Program-made: the position numbers and the translations under genes
Shown here: positions 1 through 6,158 of the stretch, one piece after another
Layout of the letters: every line of letters begins with the position of its first letter
Numbering within the stretch: position 1 is the stretch's first letter
Notes under the pieces: model-generated
Databases searched by the model: none
Seen by the model: the letters and a program-made list of their open reading frames with translations, nothing else
Told to the model about the DNA's origin: nothing
DNA from: JBJXDT01 sp046153505
GTDB lineage: Bacteria > Pseudomonadota > Gammaproteobacteria > Burkholderiales > Methylophilaceae
Reading direction: 5' to 3'
DNA: 17,311 nt
Assembly (NCBI GenBank): GCA_046153505.1
Contig: JBJXDT010000094.1
Coordinates: 1-17,311 of the forward strand

Positions 1-151
1 TTAGTCATTACCATCTCCGTGTATACATTCAAATCTTGGAGGAATACTAATTATTTAGTTGGTAAGAGGGAACCCGTCATTTGACTTATCCATTGGATAT
101 TTAAAAGTTTTACACTATAAATAACTACGAAGCTTCTTAAATAGGAGCTAT
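1..151. other. Unassigned AT-rich left flank
   Basis: I see no convincing gene here. Two short open frames run in from the left edge on the plus strand and stop at about 50 and 84; either could be the tail of a truncated gene, but neither has a recognisable motif. A TATAAA box at 116-121 has a weak TTGGAT element 17 bp upstream (93-98), so a very short transcript ending at the terminator at 152-180 is possible but unsupported. Confidence 0.3.
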
Positions 152-180
152 AAAAAAAGCCAGCATTGCGCTGGCTTTTT
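152..180 (-). terminator. Rho-independent terminator of thiC (bidirectional)
   Basis: A perfect GCCAGC/GCTGGC stem (159-164 with 170-175) encloses a 5-nt loop. It is flanked by seven A residues on the left and five T residues on the right. Read on the minus strand it ends in a run of seven T, and it lies 17 bp beyond the thiC stop codon, so it is the natural thiC terminator. The symmetric A/T tracts mean it could also stop transcription arriving on the plus strand. Confidence 0.9.
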
Positions 181-196
181 GTGTTTTAAAGTTTAC

Positions 197-2092
197 TTAA
201 ACCTTCTGATAAACTTCACTACCTTTTTTCACAAATTCAATGGCTTTTTCTTGCATGCCTTTTTGCAGGGCTTCTTGCTCGCCAATGCCTTGCTCTGCGG
301 CGTAATCACGTACATCTTGGCTGATTTTCATGCTGCAAAAATGCGGGCCACACATGCTGCAGAAGTGCGCTTGTTTTGCGCCTTCTTGCGGCAAGGTTTC
401 ATCATGGAATTCCTTGGCTTTTTCTGGGTCCAGTCCCAAATTAAATTGATCTTCCCAACGGAACTCAAAGCGTGCTTTGCTTAAGGCATTGTCGCGGATT
501 TGCGCCCCAGGGTGACCTTTGGCTAAATCTGCCGCGTGCGCGGCGATTTTGTAGGTGATGATGCCAACGCGCACATCTTCTTTATCTGGCAGGCCTAAGT
601 GCTCTTTAGGTGTTACATAGCACAGCATGGCACAGCCGTACCAGCCAATCATGGCGGCACCGATGCCGCTGGTAATGTGGTCATACCCTGGTGCGATATC
701 CGTTGTTAATGGCCCTAATGTGTAGAATGGGGCTTCACCGCAATGCTCCAGTTGCAAATCCATGTTCTCTTTAATCAGGTGCATCGGCACGTGGCCAGGG
801 CCTTCAATCATGCATTGAACGTCGTGCTTCCAAGCGATTTGTGTGAGTTCGCCAAGTGTTTTCAGTTCAGCAAATTGTGCTTCGTCATTGGCATCGTAAA
901 TGGAGCCTGGGCGTAAGCCATCACCCAATGAGAAGCTCACATCATACGCTTTCATGATTTGGCAGATGTCTTCAAAATGCTCGTACAAGAATGATTCTTT
1001 ATGATGCGCCAAGCACCATTTCGCCATAATAGAACCGCCGCGTGACACGATACCCGTCATGCGTTTTGCGGTCATGGGGATGTACGCCAAGCGAACACCT
1101 GCGTGGATGGTGAAGTAGTCCACACCTTGCTCTGCTTGCTCAATCAAGGTATCACGGAAGATTTCCCAAGTTAAATCTTCGGCTTTGCCATTCACTTTTT
1201 CCAGCGCTTGGTAAATCGGCACGGTGCCAATCGGCACCGGCGAATTGCGGATAATCCACTCGCGTGTTTCGTGAATGTTTTTACCCGTCGATAAATCCAT
1301 CACTGTATCGCCGCCCCAGCGCGTGCCCCACACCATTTTCTCGACCTCTTCGGTAATCGAAGAACCTAATGCTGAGTTGCCAATGTTGGCGTTAATTTTG
1401 ACCAAGAAGTTACGGCCAATAATCATCGGCTCGGTCTCTGGATGGTTAATATTGGCTGGGATAATTGCACGGCCGCGGGCGACTTCATCGCGCACGAATT
1501 CCGGCGTAATGACTTTAGGAATACTCGCGCCAAAATGCTGGCCTTCGTGTTGTTTTTGTAGCATCTCAGACATGTTTTCGCGGCGTTGATTCTCACGAAT
1601 CGCGATGTATTCCATCTCAGGCGTGATAATGCCTTTGCGTGCGTAATGCATTTGACTGACGTTTGCGCCAGCCTTGGCGCGCAATGGTTTGCGGTGCAAA
1701 TTAAAGCGCATTTCGGTTAATTCTGGGTCAACCAGGCGTTGATGCCCAAACTCAGAGCTTGGACCATCTAATTGCTCTACATCACCACGTTCCATAACCC
1801 AGCCTGCCCGCAATGCGGGTAAGCCGTTTCGGATGTCGATGCTTACATCTGGATCTGTGTATGGGCCTGAAGTATCGTAAACGATGACTGGTGGGTTTTT
1901 TTCAGTCCCAAATTGTGACGGCGTATCACTTAATGAAATTTCACGAAATGGTACTTTAATATCTGGTCGGCTACCTTGTAGGTATACTTTGCGTGATTTG
2001 GCAAAAGGTTTGGTTGCGCCTGCATCTACAGTGGCATCGGTATTAACGAACTTGGGGAGGTTTTTGTGCAGATTCTTATCTACGGCATTCAT
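197..2092 (-). CDS. thiC: Phosphomethylpyrimidine synthase ThiC
   Basis: ThiC is a cytoplasmic radical-SAM enzyme that rearranges 5-aminoimidazole ribotide into 4-amino-5-hydroxymethyl-2-methylpyrimidine phosphate, the pyrimidine half of thiamine. The product is 631 aa, the usual length for proteobacterial ThiC. It carries the non-canonical radical-SAM cluster motif CX2CX4C near the C-terminus (C578, C581, C586, in the stretch CSMCGPHFC). The N-terminal ThiC-associated region, with the IRNGLPALR stretch, is present, followed by the TIM-barrel core (for example GTVPIYQAL, EGPGHVPMH and LGPLTTDIAPGYDH). The start is supported by AAGGA six bases upstream (2099-2103). The gene is alone on its strand here: a TPP riboswitch precedes it and a terminator follows directly. 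Nothing looks truncated. Identification is very secure from the family-wide conservation. Confidence 0.98.
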   Translation of the reverse strand: MNAVDKNLHKNLPKFVNTDATVDAGATKPFAKSRKVYLQGSRPDIKVPFREISLSDTPSQFGTEKNPPVIVYDTSGPYTDPDVSIDIRNGLPALRAGWVMERGDVEQLDGPSSEFGHQRLVDPELTEMRFNLHRKPLRAKAGANVSQMHYARKGIITPEMEYIAIRENQRRENMSEMLQKQHEGQHFGASIPKVITPEFVRDEVARGRAIIPANINHPETEPMIIGRNFLVKINANIGNSALGSSITEEVEKMVWGTRWGGDTVMDLSTGKNIHETREWIIRNSPVPIGTVPIYQALEKVNGKAEDLTWEIFRDTLIEQAEQGVDYFTIHAGVRLAYIPMTAKRMTGIVSRGGSIMAKWCLAHHKESFLYEHFEDICQIMKAYDVSFSLGDGLRPGSIYDANDEAQFAELKTLGELTQIAWKHDVQCMIEGPGHVPMHLIKENMDLQLEHCGEAPFYTLGPLTTDIAPGYDHITSGIGAAMIGWYGCAMLCYVTPKEHLGLPDKEDVRVGIITYKIAAHAADLAKGHPGAQIRDNALSKARFEFRWEDQFNLGLDPEKAKEFHDETLPQEGAKQAHFCSMCGPHFCSMKISQDVRDYAAEQGIGEQEALQKGMQEKAIEFVKKGSEVYQKV

Positions 2093-2095
2093 GGC

Positions 2096-2144
2096 GCATC
2101 CTTAAAAATAAACGTAGGATGCAAGACCAACCTGCATTCCCTAC
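2096..2144 (-). promoter_or_regulatory. Riboswitch expression platform masking the thiC ribosome-binding site
   Basis: Read on the minus strand, GCATCC (2122-2117) is exactly complementary to GGATGC (2101-2096). The latter includes most of the thiC Shine-Dalgarno AAGGA (2103-2099), so pairing would hide the ribosome-binding site. The same GCATCC block, extended to TGCATCCTAC (2123-2114), can instead pair with GTAGG and ATGCA at the 3' edge of the aptamer (2144-2133), with a 2-nt bulge. The two pairings exclude each other. With TPP bound, the aptamer holds its 3' strand and the sequestor forms; without TPP, the anti-sequestor frees the site. The pairings are read from the sequence; the switching mechanism is inferred from known TPP riboswitches. 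I see no terminator hairpin with a U-run here, which favours translational control. Confidence 0.7.
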
Positions 2145-2216
2145 GGCGGCATTACCCACATCAGGTTCAAAGGGTGATTCTCACTGAAATTTTAGAAATT
2201 TCAGACCCCTAGCAAT
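2130..2216 (-). ncRNA. TPP riboswitch (thi box) aptamer
   Basis: On the minus strand the conserved thi-box core is plain: AGGGG, then the P3 arm, TGAGA, ACCCTTTGAACCTGAT, then GTGGGTAATGCC and GCCGTAGGGAATGC. The P4 helix is formed by GTGG and CCGC around GTAATG. The P3 arm is an unusually regular 9-bp AT-rich hairpin: CTGAAATTT pairs perfectly with AAATTTCAG across a 3-nt loop (2203-2183). It lies directly upstream of thiC, its classical target, and represses synthesis when thiamine pyrophosphate is abundant. P1 appears short and weak as read by eye. Confidence 0.95.
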
Positions 2217-2243
2217 AGACAGAATGTACGCGAAATTGCTCAA
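2214..2243 (-). promoter_or_regulatory. Candidate thiC promoter
   Basis: On the minus strand TTGAGC (2243-2238) is a plausible -35 and TCTATT (about 2219-2214) a weak -10 with 18-bp spacing, placing the transcript start just before the riboswitch P1/P2 region. Both hexamers match consensus only partly. A small hairpin (ATTGCT and AGCAAT, 2235-2252) overlaps the -35. Confidence 0.3.
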
Positions 2244-2303
2244 AATAGCAATCTTCATTAGCTTGTTTGCGGACACCGATTATTTGCATTTGTATGAAAT
2301 ATT

Positions 2304-2332
2304 TAGATATTTTCAAAAAAAAATGTTATAAA
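2304..2332 (+). promoter_or_regulatory. Candidate promoter of the small membrane protein gene
   Basis: TAGATA (2304-2309) matches the -35 consensus at four of six positions and TATAAA (2327-2332) the -10 at five of six, with 17-bp spacing. Initiation near 2339 would give a leader of about 34 nt before the ATG at 2373. The region is very AT-rich, so chance matches are easy. Confidence 0.4.
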
Positions 2333-2372
2333 TACGCATTATAAAATTATATTAATATTTGTAGGTTACATT

Positions 2373-2513
2373 ATGGTACTCATCGCGCTTTACTATTTGG
2401 TTGCAATTGTCGTTTTGACACTTCATTTCACGGGGCATTTGGAGCGTTGGAATCTTGAGTGGCTAGTATTTGTGCTTGCTTTAACCGTTTTCCCCGCAGT
2501 GCTTTATTTGTAA
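2373..2513 (+). CDS. Small two-helix membrane protein (46 aa), unknown function
   Basis: This is a 46-codon ORF starting MVLIALYYL and ending in FPAVLYL. It is almost entirely hydrophobic. A first predicted membrane helix covers about residues 2-19, a short polar turn (GHLERWNLEW) lies at about 21-30, and a second helix spans about 31-46. The charged turn between two helices suggests a hairpin in the inner membrane. A modest ribosome-binding site (AGG, 2363-2365) lies 7 bases upstream. The gene has a candidate promoter just ahead and a textbook terminator 19 bp behind, so it looks like a free-standing transcription unit rather than a chance ORF. I do not recognise a family. Its position between thiC and the efflux operon gives no functional clue. 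Coding status is inferred from composition and flanking signals. Confidence 0.6.
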   Translation: MVLIALYYLVAIVVLTLHFTGHLERWNLEWLVFVLALTVFPAVLYL

Positions 2514-2532
2514 TAATCAATCTCAAGAATTT

Positions 2533-2560
2533 AAAAAAGGGCTAGAAATAGCCCTTTTTT
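2533..2560 (+). terminator. Rho-independent terminator
   Basis: A perfect GGGCTA/TAGCCC stem is closed by a GAAA tetraloop (2545-2548), preceded by six A and followed by six T. It ends the small-protein transcript. The flanking A-run would also allow function on the minus strand, shielding thiC from the operon at 2716. Confidence 0.9.
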
Positions 2561-2653
2561 ATTTCCACCTGCACTAGCTTTTGCTTAATCCTTCAAATTA
2601 TTTACTCTGCACACCAGCAATATTAATTTTTTGTTAAAACATGCAAAAAGTAG

Positions 2654-2682
2654 TTGACTTATTTAATTAACGTTGTTAACTT
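2654..2682 (+). promoter_or_regulatory. Candidate promoter of the efflux operon
   Basis: TTGACT (2654-2659) is a five-of-six match to the -35 consensus. With 17-bp spacing the -10 would be TAACTT (2677-2682), a weak match. The palindrome at 2662-2698 covers the spacer, the -10 and the likely start site near 2689, the geometry expected for a repressed promoter. The strength of the -35 and its position support the call; the -10 is uncertain. Confidence 0.5.
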
Positions 2683-2698
2683 AACATTGTTAATTAAA
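2662..2698. repeat. 37-bp near-perfect palindrome, putative TetR operator
   Basis: The sequence is a dyad centred on C2680, with 16 of 18 base pairs matching. Outer arms are TTTAATTAAC on the left and GTTAATTAAA on the right; inner arms are TGTTAA and TTAACA around the central C. The only mismatched pairs are 2672/2688 and 2673/2687. Nested smaller dyads (TGTTA/TAACA and TTAAC/GTTAA) are also present. It sits over the promoter of the operon that encodes a TetR/AcrR regulator at 4439. The length is reminiscent of sites bound by two TetR-family dimers (QacR type). Symmetry is seen directly; the identity of the binding protein is inferred. Confidence 0.75.
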
Positions 2699-2715
2699 AA
2701 TGGGGGTGGTCCAGA

Positions 2716-3156
2716 ATGTTTTATAAATTTAGTTTTATTGTACTCATGAGTTTTTCTTTAATCTCAATTGCGACAGAGCAAAATAGCCCAGCAGGTTTAT
2801 GGAAAACCTATGACGATAAGGGCGAACCTACTGGGTTTGTCCGCATTACGGAGCAAGCTGGTATTTATACAGGCGTTATTGAAAAAGGCCTTGAAACCGA
2901 CAAAGAAGATAAATATTGCACGGAGTGTAAAGACGAGCGCAAAGGCCAAAATTTGGTTGGAATGACCATGATGAAGGGTGTAAAAGCAAAGGGCGATGTG
3001 TTTGAAGGCAATGAAATTTTAGACCCCTTCTCAGGCAATACTTATCGTGTAAAACTCACCATGAAAGATGCAAAAAAAATGGAAGTACGGGGATTTATTG
3101 GCGTAAGTTTATTTGGAAGAACGCAAGTTTGGGAGCGCGCAGAAAATGGACAATAG
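2716..3156 (+). CDS. Secreted DUF2147 domain protein
   Basis: This 146-aa protein has an N-terminal signal peptide (about residues 1-20, a hydrophobic core after MFYKF) and then a single DUF2147 domain. Family landmarks are the start of the domain (AGLWKTYDDKGEPTGFVRITE), a CX2C pair (C68, C71), GMTMMKGVK, ILDPFSGNTYRVKL and the C-terminal VRGFIGVSLFGRTQVWER. The family is a small periplasmic or envelope beta-barrel-like fold with no agreed activity. The CX2C pair could form a disulfide or bind metal in the periplasm. A GGGGGTGG stretch at 2702-2709 serves as ribosome-binding site six bases upstream. It is first in a six-gene run ending with an RND pump, and its end overlaps the next gene by 11 bp, implying translational coupling. 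Family assignment is strong; function is unknown. Confidence 0.9.
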   Translation: MFYKFSFIVLMSFSLISIATEQNSPAGLWKTYDDKGEPTGFVRITEQAGIYTGVIEKGLETDKEDKYCTECKDERKGQNLVGMTMMKGVKAKGDVFEGNEILDPFSGNTYRVKLTMKDAKKMEVRGFIGVSLFGRTQVWERAENGQ

Positions 3157-3616
3157 TTACTTGTGGTTAAAAACCTTACACTTGCTTGGCGTGGTGCTAT
3201 TTTTGGGCAATATTATTGTCACGGGCTGGTGGAAAAACTTGGCTGACCGCACAAAAAATCCACAAATTATTGCTTTTGCGCAGCGCCAAGTAACCCTGAC
3301 GGATTATGTTTTTACCGCTGGAGGCGCTGCCATTTTGTTTGTGGCTGGCTCTGCCAATGTGGCTATTCATGGGCTTGATTATTCAAGCAAATGGCTGAGC
3401 ATGGGGAGTTTGATGTTTACTTTATCTGGAGTTATTTGGGCGGTGATACTTATCCCGACGCAAATCAAGCAGGCCAAAATGGCTAAAGTGTTTGCAGAAA
3501 CGAATGTGATTCCTAACCAATATTGGAAAATGTGTACGACGTGGAATATTTGGGGTGTGATTGCGACATTGTTACCTTTAGTGAATATCTATTGGATGAC
3601 GTTTAAACCAGCATAA
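3146..3616 (+). CDS. DUF2269-like four-helix inner-membrane protein
   Basis: The start is the ATG at 3146 (MDNSYLWLKTLHLLGV), giving 156 aa. An upstream in-frame TTG at 3113 lies within the previous gene and is less likely. Four predicted membrane helices fall at about residues 7-28, 50-73, 80-103 and 133-152. The first contains KTLHLLGVVLFLGNIIVTGWW, resembling the conserved HxxG...GN pattern of the DUF2269 (YwiC/COG-type predicted membrane protein) group. No enzymatic motif is visible. The gene overlaps the DUF2147 gene by 11 bp and is followed by the SDR gene after a 19-bp gap. Its conserved helix-1 histidine suggests a cofactor-binding or structural role, but that is speculation. The DUF2269 label is from recollection of the pattern and should be treated as probable. 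Confidence 0.75.
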   Translation: MDNSYLWLKTLHLLGVVLFLGNIIVTGWWKNLADRTKNPQIIAFAQRQVTLTDYVFTAGGAAILFVAGSANVAIHGLDYSSKWLSMGSLMFTLSGVIWAVILIPTQIKQAKMAKVFAETNVIPNQYWKMCTTWNIWGVIATLLPLVNIYWMTFKPA

Positions 3617-3635
3617 AATTTTTTTGGAGAATGAA

Positions 3636-4421
3636 ATGAATTACGCATTAATTACTGGGGCTTCAAGCGGTATTGGCCTAGAACTCGCAAAAATAATGGC
3701 AGAAAAAGACCACAATTTAATACTAGTCGCAAGGCGTGAAACAGAGCTAAGATCGCTAAAGTATCAGTTAGAAAGCGTGTATAAAGTAAAAGTAGAGCTT
3801 ATGGCGCTGGATTTATCTTTGTCACAAAGCGCAAAATTACTTTACGACTATTGCCAGCAAAACCAATTATCGGTTGATTGTCTAGTAAACAATGCAGGTT
3901 ATGGTGATTACGGTAAATTTGATGGCAACAAAGCGGACATTTACCAAAATATGCTGCAACTGAATATAATGAGTTTAACTGAACTCACCTCGCTATTTGT
4001 AAAAGAGATGAAAGCCCATGGCAGTGGGCGTATTTTGAATGTAGGCTCAATAGCCGCGTTTATGCCAATGCCAAATTTTGCAGTGTATGCCGCAAGCAAA
4101 GCTTATGTGATGCAATTTACGGAAGCGCTCAATTACGATTTAAGAGGCACAGGTGTAACGGCAACTTTATTGAGTCCAGGCGTAACAGAAACAGGCTTTG
4201 TGAAACGCGCAAGTATGGGTGCTGCAGCAAATGCGAAAGAAGGTTTAATGGATGCAAAAACGGTAGCAATGGCCGGTTATAATGCAATGATGTCAGGAAA
4301 ACTGAATGTAACCCCAGGATTTAAAAATCAATTGATAACTTTTGCTTGTAGAACTTTGCCATCACGCGAGGCATTGCTAAAAATCGCTAGTAATGCAATA
4401 AGAGATACCTCAAATGCCTAG
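3636..4421 (+). CDS. Short-chain dehydrogenase/reductase (SDR)
   Basis: This is a 261-aa classical SDR oxidoreductase, cytoplasmic, NAD(P)-dependent. The start at 3636 is preferred over an in-frame TTG at 3624, because TTGGAGA (3624-3630) is the Shine-Dalgarno. The cofactor-binding TGASSGIG is at residues 7-14, an ARR at 32-34 suggests NADPH preference, and NNAG is at 85-88. The catalytic tetrad is complete: N110, S138, Y151 and K155 (in YAASK). The PG motif with TxTGF follows (SPGVTETGF). Similarity is to the DltE/YqjQ-like group, which acts on small carbonyl substrates; the substrate here cannot be told. Placed inside an efflux operon with a TetR gene 17 bp downstream, it may modify the same compound that the pump exports or that the regulator senses. 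That link is inferred from context only. Confidence 0.93.
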   Translation: MNYALITGASSGIGLELAKIMAEKDHNLILVARRETELRSLKYQLESVYKVKVELMALDLSLSQSAKLLYDYCQQNQLSVDCLVNNAGYGDYGKFDGNKADIYQNMLQLNIMSLTELTSLFVKEMKAHGSGRILNVGSIAAFMPMPNFAVYAASKAYVMQFTEALNYDLRGTGVTATLLSPGVTETGFVKRASMGAAANAKEGLMDAKTVAMAGYNAMMSGKLNVTPGFKNQLITFACRTLPSREALLKIASNAIRDTSNA

Positions 4422-4438
4422 AAAATAAATAATAACGA

Positions 4439-5074
4439 ATGCCACCAAAACTTAAAACTGAAGAGGAGCGCCAGCAACTGCGCACATTGATTATTGATGC
4501 CGCGCGCGAGTTGTTTGTGACGGTAGGCTACGAAGCTGTCACCATGCGCGAGGTGGCTAAGCGCATCGGTTATTCTGCCACCAGTATTTATTTACATTTT
4601 GCAGATAAAGAAAGCTTGTTGCGTGCCATTTGTGATACTGATATGTTAGCGCTCGCTTCGAGTTTAAAAGAGATTATGCAAATTGAAGATCCTGTCGAGC
4701 GCATGAGAATACTTGGGCTGGGATATGCGCAATTTGCACTTACTCATCCAAATCATTATCGCATGATGTTTATGACGCCGCGCGATCCTTGCAGTCCAGA
4801 GACATCAAGTGTGCAACAAAATAATGCAGAACAAGATGCTTATTTTCAGCTTAAAACCGTTGTGAATGATGTATTTTTAGCAGGTAGATTTAAACCAGAA
4901 CTACGAGATTCGGAACTGATTGCACAAACAATATGGGCGGGGATGCACGGTGTTTGCTCGCTAGATATTATTATGGCCAAAGACACATGGGTGAATTGGT
5001 GTGCGATTGAGCAACGTATAAAACTAATGCAAGACATTTTGATGCAAGGGCTATTAAACAATGAATATCAATAA
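4439..5074 (+). CDS. TetR/AcrR-family transcriptional regulator
   Basis: This 211-aa regulator has an N-terminal helix-turn-helix domain (about residues 13-60). Hallmarks are AARELFVTVGYEAVTMREVAKRIG, then the recognition helix region SATSIYLHFADKESLL. The ligand domain contains YAQFALTHPNHYRMMFM, typical of the C-terminal WHG-type TetR domain. Such proteins are usually repressors of linked transporter genes, released by a hydrophobic ligand. Its likely target is the 37-bp palindrome at 2662-2698 at the head of its own operon, which would make it autoregulatory. No good Shine-Dalgarno precedes the ATG, so expression may depend on coupling or be kept low. It overlaps the adaptor gene by 14 bp. 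Repressor role and ligand are inferred. Confidence 0.92.
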   Translation: MPPKLKTEEERQQLRTLIIDAARELFVTVGYEAVTMREVAKRIGYSATSIYLHFADKESLLRAICDTDMLALASSLKEIMQIEDPVERMRILGLGYAQFALTHPNHYRMMFMTPRDPCSPETSSVQQNNAEQDAYFQLKTVVNDVFLAGRFKPELRDSELIAQTIWAGMHGVCSLDIIMAKDTWVNWCAIEQRIKLMQDILMQGLLNNEYQ

Positions 5075-6158
5075 CATTAAAAATAGTATTTTTTTGATGA
5101 CAAGTCTAGTGCTAGCGGCTTGCGAAAAACCCGAAGTCCCGCCAACACCACCCCGCCCTGCTTTGGTGATGGTAGTAGGAAAAACTGCAATTAACAAATC
5201 AATGGTGCTGGTGGGCGAAGTGAAGTCTCGATATGAATCAAACCAAAGTTTTCGTATAGGTGGAAAGATTATTGAGCGCAAAGTTGAAGTGGGTAGTCAA
5301 GTAAAAAGAGGTCAAGTGCTGGCGCGGATTGATGCAACAGACACCAATCTAAACACACAGGCGGCAAATGCTGATGTGAGAGCGGCAGAAGCGAATTATG
5401 AGCTCGCAAAAGCTGAAGTAGAACGCCAACGCAAATTAGTAGAGAAAAAGTTTATTTCGCAATCTGCACTGGAAGTGCGAGAGGCTGATTTAAAAACATC
5501 CGCTGCGAAAGTGCAACAAGCAAAAGCACAAGCCTCGGCCACTGGCAACCAATCGCGCTATGCCACCTTAGTAGCAGACCGCGAAGGCGTGGTGACGCAA
5601 GTGCACGCCGAGCCAGGCCAAGTGGTGCAAGCGGGCGAGATGGTGGCGCAAATTGTAGATACCAAACAAATTGAAGTGTTAATTTCTGTACCTGAATCGC
5701 GTATGACTAAAGTAAAAATAGGTGAAAAAGTTGCAATTAAGCTATGGGCAGATCGTGAGAAAACTTATTTAGGTATTGTGCGCGAAGTTGCACCTGCTGC
5801 AAGCTCAACTACACGCACGTTTGACGTACGTGTTGCAATTAAAGATGCGGATGAAGCTGTAAAATTAGGGATGACCGCAGGCGTGAAATTTGCAGATGAA
5901 GGTACAACTGATATTTTGGTACCAAGCGCCGCGTTGACACAAATCAACGGTAAAAGTATTGTGTGGGTGATTGATAAAAATGGCGTTGCTAATACGCGTG
6001 AGGTGACAGCAGGTCAATATAGCGAAGAAGGCGTGCCTATAATAAGTGGATTACAAGCGGACGAATTGGTTGCAATTGCTGGTGTGCATACGTTAGTTAA
6101 AGGCCAAAAAGTACAGCCGAAACTAGCAGAACAATTTGCGGCAGATCAAGATGAGTGA
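5061..6158 (+). CDS. RND efflux membrane-fusion (adaptor) lipoprotein
   Basis: This 365-aa periplasmic adaptor of the HlyD/AcrA family links an RND pump to an outer-membrane channel. A lipoprotein signal ends in LAAC, with the lipidated cysteine at C21, followed by a proline-rich spacer (PEVPPTPPRP). The first half of the lipoyl domain is seen at about residues 65-95 (RIGGKIIERKVEVGSQVKRGQ). An alpha-helical hairpin rich in Ala, Glu, Lys and Gln covers about 98-160. The second lipoyl half is REGVVTQVHAEPGQVVQAGE. The beta-barrel and membrane-proximal domains follow to the C-terminus. The residue after C21 is Glu rather than the Asp linked with inner-membrane retention in enteric bacteria. The stop overlaps the pump start by 8 bp (ATGAGTGA), implying coupled translation in equal amounts. 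Confidence 0.94.
   Translation: MNINNIKNSIFLMTSLVLAACEKPEVPPTPPRPALVMVVGKTAINKSMVLVGEVKSRYESNQSFRIGGKIIERKVEVGSQVKRGQVLARIDATDTNLNTQAANADVRAAEANYELAKAEVERQRKLVEKKFISQSALEVREADLKTSAAKVQQAKAQASATGNQSRYATLVADREGVVTQVHAEPGQVVQAGEMVAQIVDTKQIEVLISVPESRMTKVKIGEKVAIKLWADREKTYLGIVREVAPAASSTTRTFDVRVAIKDADEAVKLGMTAGVKFADEGTTDILVPSAALTQINGKSIVWVIDKNGVANTREVTAGQYSEEGVPIISGLQADELVAIAGVHTLVKGQKVQPKLAEQFAADQDE

Noticed and set aside
179..484. 101-codon plus-strand frame opposite the 3' end of thiC
   Set aside because: It lies antisense to the conserved ThiC C-terminus including the CX2CX4C motif, and its first codons overlap the terminator tail.
3113..3145. Upstream in-frame TTG start for the DUF2269-like protein
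   Set aside because: It would add 11 polar residues encoded within the DUF2147 gene ahead of the natural membrane-protein start MDNSYLWLK; the ATG at 3146 has a plausible GGGAG upstream.
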